DNA from: an uncultured Collinsella sp.
GTDB taxonomy: Bacteria; Actinomycetota; Coriobacteriia; Coriobacteriales; Coriobacteriaceae
Assembly: GCA_902494465.1 (NCBI GenBank)
Contig: CABUTH010000050.1
Coordinates: 1-10,671, forward strand
Direction of reading: 5' to 3'
DNA: 10,671 nucleotides
Part shown: piece by piece, positions 6,220-10,671 of the stretch
Layout: the number at the start of each line of letters is the position of its first letter
Position numbering within the stretch: the stretch's first letter is position 1
The notes under the pieces: model-generated
What the model saw: only the letters and a program-made list of their open reading frames with translations
The model's database searches: none
Told to the model about the DNA's origin: nothing
Program-made: the position numbers and the translations under genes

Positions 6220-7251
6220 CTATGAGCGTGGTATCGCCGTGCTATGTCGAATAATGAGCTGGCCGGGAATACGAATGGCAACGGTTTTGCCCGCCGTACC
6301 CGCCTCGGAAACCGCATGCTCAAACACCTCGCGTCCGCGCTGATGCAGATCGAATCGCACGGTCGTGAGCTCGTTGTGTGCTACAAAATCATCGAGCGAA
6401 TCGTCGACACCCACCACGCTCACGTCCTCGGGCACGCGCAGGCCGCTATCGCGCAGCGCTGCAATCGCGCCATTTGCCATCTGGTCGTTTGCCGCGTAAA
6501 TCGCCGTCATGGTGCGATCGTGCTCGGCCAGGTACCTGCCGGCCTCGTAGCCGCTGTTGGCAGACCAGTCGCCCTCGAGCGGCTCTGCCGGCTCGATGTG
6601 TTTACGCTCGAGCGCATCCTGCCAACCGGCTCGACGAAATTGCTCGTCGACCGAGAACGACGGGCCGCCAATATAGCGAATCTGCCCGTGCCCCAGCTTA
6701 AACAGGTGATCCATAAGCAAGAGCGAGCAGCCGTAATGGTCGGAATCGACCGTAGTCACGCGCGGATGCGCGTACATGGTAACGATGACCGTTCCAATGC
6801 CCGGCAGTGGATCAAACGTCTCAAAATCGGGCGCCATGCGGCTCATGCCGATGATGATGCCATCCACCGGCAATGCGGCCATACGACGCGTGGCCTCGGC
6901 AAGCGAGAATTCCTCAGTCTTGGACATCTCGACCAGCGTGATGGCGCAATTATGCTCGCGAGCAGCGCCGGCGATGCCGTCGATCATTGAGAGGTTGCCA
7001 AACTTGGTGACATCGTTGATGCATAGGCCGACCGAATGGTAACGGCCGTCGCGCAGCGAGCGACCGGCATAACTCGGACGAAAGCCGAGCTCTTGCATAG
7101 CAGCCTGCACGCGCTGGCGCGTCTGCTCGTTAACGTTGGGCAAGCCGTTGGCGACGCGCGAAACCGTCTGCTGCGAAACGCCGGCAGCGCGGGCGACGTC
7201 AGCCATGGAGACCGGACGCGAACTGGTATCGTTGGACGGGCGCCTTGCCAC
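6220..7251 (-). CDS. LacI/GalR-family transcriptional regulator of the galactose operon
   Basis: The 343-residue protein is typical of the LacI family. Residues 15-36 form the helix-turn-helix (S-M-A-D-V-A-R-A-A-G-V-S, then Q-Q-T-V-S-R-V-A-N-G), followed by a hinge region about 55-68 (G-F-R-P-S-Y-A-G-R-S-L-R). Residues about 72-343 form the periplasmic-binding-protein-like effector domain, with the family's G-I-I-I-G-M-S, Y-I-G-G-P and A-A-N-D-Q-M-A-N-G-A segments and V-P-E-D-V-S-V-V-G-V-D-D. The start is a GTG at 7251 with an AAGGTG ribosome-binding site eight nt upstream; the internal ATG at residue 16 would cut into the HTH. It is divergent from galK-galT with three operator-like repeats between, so it most likely represses gal genes and itself, with galactose or a derivative as inducer. 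The effector assignment is inference from context. Confidence 0.93.
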   Translation of the reverse strand: MARRPSNDTSSRPVSMADVARAAGVSQQTVSRVANGLPNVNEQTRQRVQAAMQELGFRPSYAGRSLRDGRYHSVGLCINDVTKFGNLSMIDGIAGAAREHNCAITLVEMSKTEEFSLAEATRRMAALPVDGIIIGMSRMAPDFETFDPLPGIGTVIVTMYAHPRVTTVDSDHYGCSLLLMDHLFKLGHGQIRYIGGPSFSVDEQFRRAGWQDALERKHIEPAEPLEGDWSANSGYEAGRYLAEHDRTMTAIYAANDQMANGAIAALRDSGLRVPEDVSVVGVDDSLDDFVAHNELTTVRFDLHQRGREVFEHAVSEAGTAGKTVAIRIPGQLIIRHSTAIPRS

Positions 7252-7344
7252 AGGATCACCTTCACCCTTGCGAGATCTGAATAGCGTGAATGCCGGCCCG
7301 GGCAGAAATACACCCCGCGCCGAGGCCCGCTATCGTCGGACGCA

Positions 7345-7357
7345 TGTTAACGTACTC
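7345..7357 (+). promoter_or_regulatory. LacI-type operator copy 1 (lacI-proximal)
   Basis: TGTTAACGTACTC is found three times in the shared intergenic region. The central ACGT and imperfect symmetry (TGnnnACGTnnnCA in the full copies) fit LacI-family operators, which have a central CG. This copy diverges after the 13th base (TA instead of AT). It lies about 88 bp from the lacI-type start, downstream of a possible lacI promoter, which would permit autorepression or DNA looping with copies 2 and 3. Confidence 0.6.
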
Positions 7358-7384
7358 TACTTTTTCTATCTGCATCTCTTCTGC

Positions 7385-7413
7385 TTTATAAGTCCATACG
7401 GCAGTACCGTTCA
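7385..7413 (-). promoter_or_regulatory. Possible promoter of the LacI-type gene
   Basis: On the minus strand TATAAA (7385-7390) lies 17 bp after TGAACG (7408-7413). The -10 is good, the -35 weak. The start of transcription would fall near 7378, placing operator copy 1 about 20 bp downstream of it. Confidence 0.3.
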
Positions 7414-7463
7414 CGGCTGTATTTCTACCGATTACCAGATTCTCAAAAAGTGGCAAGCGATGT

Positions 7464-7481
7464 GTTATGAGTACGTTAACA
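7464..7481 (-). promoter_or_regulatory. LacI-type operator copy 2, overlapping the galK -35
   Basis: Read on the minus strand this is TGTTAACGTACTCATAAC, identical over 18 bases to copy 3 and in opposite orientation to it. It covers the predicted galK -35 hexamer (7476-7481), so bound repressor would block RNA polymerase. Confidence 0.65.
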
Positions 7482-7504
7482 TAGCCCGTAACGTGCGGTA
7501 TCGT
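7476..7504 (+). promoter_or_regulatory. Predicted galKT promoter
   Basis: TTAACA (7476-7481) matches five of six -35 bases, followed by a 17-bp spacer and TATCGT (7499-7504), four of six -10 bases. Transcription would start near 7511, giving a leader of about 79 nt before galK. The flanking operator copies support the placement. Confidence 0.5.
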
Positions 7505-7531
7505 GAACACTTGGTTCATGCCGCTACAAGT

Positions 7532-7549
7532 TGTTAACGTACTCATAAC
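7532..7549 (+). promoter_or_regulatory. LacI-type operator copy 3, downstream of the galK start of transcription
   Basis: TGTTAACGTACTCATAAC again, exactly matching copy 2. The centre-to-centre distance to copy 2 is 68 bp and to copy 1 (over the 13-bp core) 187 bp. It sits in the galK leader, about 20 bp after the predicted start of transcription, a classic roadblock position. Confidence 0.65.
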
Positions 7550-7589
7550 GACGCAAAACCCACCCGGGCACGCCAAGGAAAGGACTCCC

Positions 7590-8795
7590 ATGACCACCCC
7601 CGACGAAAAGACATTCGCCACGCTCACCAAGCTGTTCGAGGAGGAGTTTGGCCCCATCGGCGACCGCCAGGTGCTCTACGTGCACGCGCCCGGCCGTTCC
7701 GAGATCAGCGGCAACCACACCGACCACGAGGGCGGCCACGTTATCGCCGGCTCGCTCGATGTCGCCGTCGACGGCATCGCCGTGGCAACCGATTCCAACA
7801 AGGTTCGCGTAGCCGACGAGGGCTATCCCACGTTTGAAATCGCGCTCGACACGCTAGACGTTCAGGAGTCCGAGAAGGGCACATCCGCAAGTCTCGTCCG
7901 CGGCATGGCCCACGAGATCGCAGCGCTTGGTGTTGAGCCCAAGGGCTTCGACTTTGCCTTTACCTGCTCCGTCCCCTCGGGCGGCGGCCTTTCCAGCTCT
8001 GCCGCCGTCGAGGCCGCATACGGCCGCGCCATGGAGACGCTCTGGGGCGCGCCCGCGATTGAGCCCGTCGCACTCGCCCAGATGAGCCAGCGCACCGAGA
8101 ACAACTACTACGGCAAGCCCTGCGGTCTGATGGACCAAGCAGCCGTATGTCTGGGCGGCCTCGCCTACATGGACTTTGAGGACCAGGCTCAGCCTAAGAC
8201 CCAGAAGCTTGAGCTCAACTTTGAGGATCACGGCTATGCGCTCGTGCTCGTTAAGGTCGGTACCGACCACGTGGCCGCCACCGACGACTACGCCGCCGTT
8301 CCGCGCGAGATGCAGGACGTCGCCGCCGAGTTTGGCAAGGCACGCCTATGCGAGGTAAACGTTGCCGACTTTGACGCCAAACTCCCCGAGCTGCGCGCCG
8401 AGCTGGGCGACCGCGCCTGCCTGCGCGCCGTTCACTACTGGTACGAGAACGGCCTGGTCGATAAGCGCTGGGCAGCTCTGAACGCCGGCGACATCGACCA
8501 GTTCCTGGCCCTGACGCGCGAGTCCGGCGCCAGCTCTGCCATGTACCTGCAGAATGTCGTTGCCAAGCTGGGCTCCGAGCAGCCTTCGATGTATGCCCTG
8601 GCACTGGCCGAGCATGTACTCGACGGCCGAGGCGCCGTCCGCATCCACGGTGGCGGCTTTGGTGGCACCATCCAGGCCTTCGTGCCGCTCGAGCTCGTCG
8701 ACACCTTTATCACCAAGATGAACAGCTGGCTGGGCGAAGGCTCTGCCCGCCACTACGCAATTACTGACAAGGGGGCTTACGCGGCATGGCTGTAA
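7590..8795 (+). CDS. galK: Galactokinase
   Basis: GalK phosphorylates alpha-D-galactose to galactose 1-phosphate with ATP, the first committed Leloir step. The 401-residue GHMP kinase shows the galactokinase signature G-R-S-E-I-S-G-N-H-T-D-H at 35-46 (Arg36, His43, Asp45), the ATP-binding loop P-S-G-G-G-L-S-S-S-A-A at 129-139, the catalytic-base Asp182 in G-L-M-D-Q, and the C-terminal H-G-G-G-F-G-G-T at 353-360. The usual Glu of G-E-H-T-D-Y is Asn42, a variant I believe is common in clostridial-type enzymes. The start is ATG 7590, after AAGGAAAGGA; an upstream in-frame GTG at 7503 would add 29 residues covering operator 3 and is rejected. The gene is first in a galKT operon, overlapping galT by 10 nt. 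Confidence 0.96.
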   Translation: MTTPDEKTFATLTKLFEEEFGPIGDRQVLYVHAPGRSEISGNHTDHEGGHVIAGSLDVAVDGIAVATDSNKVRVADEGYPTFEIALDTLDVQESEKGTSASLVRGMAHEIAALGVEPKGFDFAFTCSVPSGGGLSSSAAVEAAYGRAMETLWGAPAIEPVALAQMSQRTENNYYGKPCGLMDQAAVCLGGLAYMDFEDQAQPKTQKLELNFEDHGYALVLVKVGTDHVAATDDYAAVPREMQDVAAEFGKARLCEVNVADFDAKLPELRAELGDRACLRAVHYWYENGLVDKRWAALNAGDIDQFLALTRESGASSAMYLQNVVAKLGSEQPSMYALALAEHVLDGRGAVRIHGGGFGGTIQAFVPLELVDTFITKMNSWLGEGSARHYAITDKGAYAAWL

Positions 8796-10414
8796 TGACT
8801 GATGTGCGCGAGGCCGCGCAGGGCCTCATCGAATATGCCATCCACCGATCGATGATCGGACAGGACGACCGCATCTGGGCCTACAACACCATTTTGGAGT
8901 GCATCGGCGCTACGGGACCGGCGCTCGATATGGCCTGGGCGCTGCAGAACGAGAAGCTCTCGCTCTTGCACCCCGATACGCTCCCCGATTTTGACCTGGA
9001 GGGCACGCTTGCCGCGCTTTCCGAGGCCGCCGTTGCCAACGGTGCTGCCGAGGATACGGCATCGGGCCGCGATCGCATCGCCATGCGCATCATGGGTGTG
9101 CTGATGCCGAGGCCTTCGGTTGTAAACGAGGAATTCAACGGCCGTATGGGCGTCAACGAGCCCCGCGCCGCGACCGACTGGTTCTACGGCCTGTGCTGCG
9201 ACGCCGGTTACGTGCGCCGCGCCGCCATCGCGCGCAACATCAAATGGAGCACTTCCACCAACTGGGGTGACCTGGAAATCACCATCAACCTGTCAAAGCC
9301 CGAAAAGGACCCGCGCGATATTGCCGCGGCCGGTGCCGCCAAAAACACGGGCGAGAAGTATCCCGCCTGCCAGCTCTGCATCGAAAACGAGGGGTATCCC
9401 GGACGCTCCGCCGCAGCCGACGGCGGTGCTCATCCCGCCCGTCAGAACCTACGCGTTATTCCCATTCAGCTTGATGGCGAGCGCTGGGGCTTCCAGTACA
9501 GCCCGTATGCGTATTTTAACGAGCACTGCATTGCCATGAGCTCCGAGCACCGCCCGATGCACGTGGACCGCAAGGGTCTGACCTGCCTGCTCGACTTTGT
9601 CGACCTGTTCCCGCACTACTTTATTGGCTCCAACGCCGACCTGCCCATCGTGGGCGGCTCGATTCTGTCGCACGACCACTTCCAGGGCGGCGCGCACGAG
9701 TTCCCCATGATGCACGCCGCCGAGGTCTCGCAGTTTAGCGTGCCCGGTTTTGACCAGGTCAGCGGTACCGTGCTGCAGTGGCCGCTCTCGGTGCTGCGCC
9801 TGCGCTCGCATGAGCGCGCTCAGCTGCTCGACGCTGCCGAGAAGATTATCCTCGCCTGGCGCGAGTGGACCGATGAGTCTGTGGGCATCATCGCACACAC
9901 GGCCGACGGGCTGGCCCACAACACCGTGACGCCCGTCATCCGCCGCGTCGACTCTCGCGGAAATGCCGGCGGCGATATCTACGAGGCCTACCTGGCGCTT
10001 CGCTGCAACATCACGACCGACGAGCATCCGCTGGGCGTGTTCCACCCGCACGCCGAGTACCACCACATCAAGAAAGAGAACATCGGCCTGATCGAGGTCA
10101 TGGGCCTGGCCATTTTGCCGCCACGCCTGGTTCCCGAGCTCGGCGCCGTCCGCGAGCACTTGCTGGCAGCCAAGGTCGATGCCAGCTACGACCTTGCCGG
10201 TGCGCTCGAGGGCGACGACCTTTGCCGTAGCCACGCCGCATGGGCCAAGGACGTCTTTGCCCGCCGCGCCGATGAACTTACGACCGACAACGCCATCGAT
10301 ATCCTGCACGAGGAGGTGGGCGTGGTGTTTGGCCACGTGCTCGACAACGCCGGCGTCTTTAAGTGGGACGAAGCCGGCCGCGCTGCCCAACAGCGCTTCA
10401 TCGACTCGCTATAG
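8786..10414 (+). CDS. galT: UDP-glucose/UTP--hexose-1-phosphate uridylyltransferase, GalT type 2
   Basis: GalT transfers UMP to galactose 1-phosphate, forming UDP-galactose, and completes the galactose entry route started by GalK. The 542-residue protein belongs to the GalT family found in Firmicutes and Coriobacteria (COG4468-type), not the E. coli HPHPH type: it carries S-H-D-H-F-Q-G-G at 295-302, with His296 and His298 in the nucleotidyl-transfer site, and the strongly conserved late block F-H-P-H-A-E-Y-H-H-I-K-K-E-N-I-G (419-434) leading to L-P-P-R-L. Cys195 and Cys198 (C-Q-L-C) could bind metal. It is somewhat longer than the roughly 500 residues usual for the family. ATG 8786 is favoured because AAGGGGG at 8769-8775 is correctly spaced; ATG 8795, overlapping the galK TAA, is an alternative. 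A strong terminator follows about 50 bp after the stop. Confidence 0.95.
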   Translation: MAVMTDVREAAQGLIEYAIHRSMIGQDDRIWAYNTILECIGATGPALDMAWALQNEKLSLLHPDTLPDFDLEGTLAALSEAAVANGAAEDTASGRDRIAMRIMGVLMPRPSVVNEEFNGRMGVNEPRAATDWFYGLCCDAGYVRRAAIARNIKWSTSTNWGDLEITINLSKPEKDPRDIAAAGAAKNTGEKYPACQLCIENEGYPGRSAAADGGAHPARQNLRVIPIQLDGERWGFQYSPYAYFNEHCIAMSSEHRPMHVDRKGLTCLLDFVDLFPHYFIGSNADLPIVGGSILSHDHFQGGAHEFPMMHAAEVSQFSVPGFDQVSGTVLQWPLSVLRLRSHERAQLLDAAEKIILAWREWTDESVGIIAHTADGLAHNTVTPVIRRVDSRGNAGGDIYEAYLALRCNITTDEHPLGVFHPHAEYHHIKKENIGLIEVMGLAILPPRLVPELGAVREHLLAAKVDASYDLAGALEGDDLCRSHAAWAKDVFARRADELTTDNAIDILHEEVGVVFGHVLDNAGVFKWDEAGRAAQQRFIDSL

Positions 10415-10462
10415 AGCGCGGGCCCGAACGCACGCACGCAACAGATAGCGCCAACACGACCA

Positions 10463-10496
10463 CGGCGCCCGCCGGCAACATCGCCGACGGGCGCCG
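10463..10496 (+). terminator. Intrinsic terminator of galKT
   Basis: CGGCGCCCG (10463-10471) pairs perfectly with CGGGCGCCG (10488-10496); after one mismatch the stem continues with CGGC/GCCG (10473-10476 with 10483-10486) around a small loop. CTTTATT follows. The position, 48 bp after the galT stop, suits the operon's end, although the T-tract is short. Confidence 0.75.
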
Positions 10497-10501
10497 CTTT
10501 A

Positions 10502-10567
10502 TTGGTGTAAGGGTAGCTAATTTGCACCAAAACAAGGAGTGTTCCAAACTGCCGGCAGAGAAGGAAC
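10502..10567. other. Two dyads between the galT terminator and the tandem repeat
   Basis: TTGGTGTAA (10502-10510) and TTGCACCAA (10522-10530) pair over nine bases with one G.U in RNA and an 11-nt loop. Next, GTTCC (10541-10545) and GGAAC (10563-10567) enclose the perfect 10-bp palindrome CTGCCGGCAG (10549-10558). No gene is visible from 10415 to the window end. They may be operators or leader structures for a gene beyond the right edge, or simply 3' structures. Confidence 0.35.
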
Positions 10568-10590
10568 GCCCCCAGGTGCCGACTTAAACC

Positions 10591-10671
10591 CCACATTATT
10601 CGATGGAAAAACGTGGTTGCCTCCCACATTATTCGATGGAAAAACGTGGTTGCCTCCCACATTATTCGATG
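10591..10671. repeat. 33-bp tandem repeat array, running off the window (at least 2.45 exact copies)
   Basis: Copies start at 10591, 10624 and 10657 with exact 33-bp periodicity and no substitution in the visible part. Each unit contains CCACATT and AACGTGG arms around a 12-nt centre, then a 7-nt spacer TTGCCTC. Read on the minus strand the arms are CCACGTT/AATGTGG and pair over seven bases with one G.U. The unit is 11 codons long, so five of six frames stay open, but no coding context supports translation. It is not a CRISPR array: there are no variable spacers. The array's far end is outside the window. Confidence 0.85.

Noticed and set aside
7503..7589. Upstream GTG start for galK adding 29 residues
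   Set aside because: It would encode operator copy 3 and lacks a ribosome-binding site; homologues begin near ATG 7590.
9449..10390. Long minus-strand open frame (313 codons) opposite galT
   Set aside because: Antisense shadow with no recognisable domain and no ribosome-binding site; galT on the plus strand is unambiguous.
10186..10662. Minus-strand ORF starting inside the 33-bp repeats (11-residue repeat Met-Trp-Glu-Ala-Thr-Thr-Phe-Phe-His-Arg-Ile)
   Set aside because: The frame stays open only because 33 is divisible by three; it then runs antisense through the galT terminator and into galT. No ribosome-binding site or codon bias supports it.
10591..10671. CRISPR array
   Set aside because: The units are contiguous and identical with a constant 7-nt spacer; there are no unique spacers and no cas genes nearby.

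Overview
The window reads as a G+C-rich, low-redundancy chromosome segment from an anaerobic, saccharolytic actinobacterium, most likely a Coriobacteriia gut commensal of the Collinsella type. This rests on the combination of strong C/G third-position bias, a flavodiiron O2/NO reductase, a class II aldolase, and a two-gene Leloir operon whose GalT belongs to the Firmicutes/Coriobacteria-type family with a His-Asp-His-Phe-Gln-Gly-Gly motif. The genus is an inference, because no rRNA or other marker gene is present.

Layout from left to right: (1) a Vsr-type very-short-patch mismatch endonuclease entering from the left edge, with a Lys/Arg-rich N-terminal extension; (2) a roughly 490-bp gap holding a doubtful 69-codon ORF and a dyad at a possible promoter; (3) an AraC-family cupin regulator followed by a HAD-superfamily phosphatase on the same strand; (4) a 151-bp nested palindrome with perfect 37-bp arms, between the convergent phosphatase and aldolase genes; (5) a class II fructose-bisphosphate-type aldolase gene on the minus strand, divergent from a DeoR-family regulator, with an A+T-rich, dyad-rich 335-bp region between them; (6) a perfect 14-bp terminator hairpin, then fprA on the minus strand; (7) a LacI-family regulator divergent from galK-galT, with three copies of a 13-bp operator-like word in the shared intergenic region; (8) a terminator after galT, further dyads, and a 33-bp tandem repeat running off the right edge.

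Functional logic: galK phosphorylates galactose and galT exchanges the product into the UDP-hexose pool. The two genes overlap by 10 nt, so they are probably translationally coupled. The divergent LacI protein is the obvious repressor: one operator copy covers the predicted galK -35 box, one lies just after the predicted start of transcription, and one lies on the lacI side, where it could give autoregulation or looping. The aldolase (glycolysis or tagatose catabolism) is probably under the adjacent sugar-phosphate-sensing DeoR protein. FprA is an independent oxygen/nitric-oxide defence gene. No galE, transporter or beta-galactosidase is visible.

I see no convincing new multi-gene system. The best candidates for undescribed biology are non-coding: the 151-bp nested palindrome, the 33-bp tandem dyad repeat, and the three-operator arrangement.
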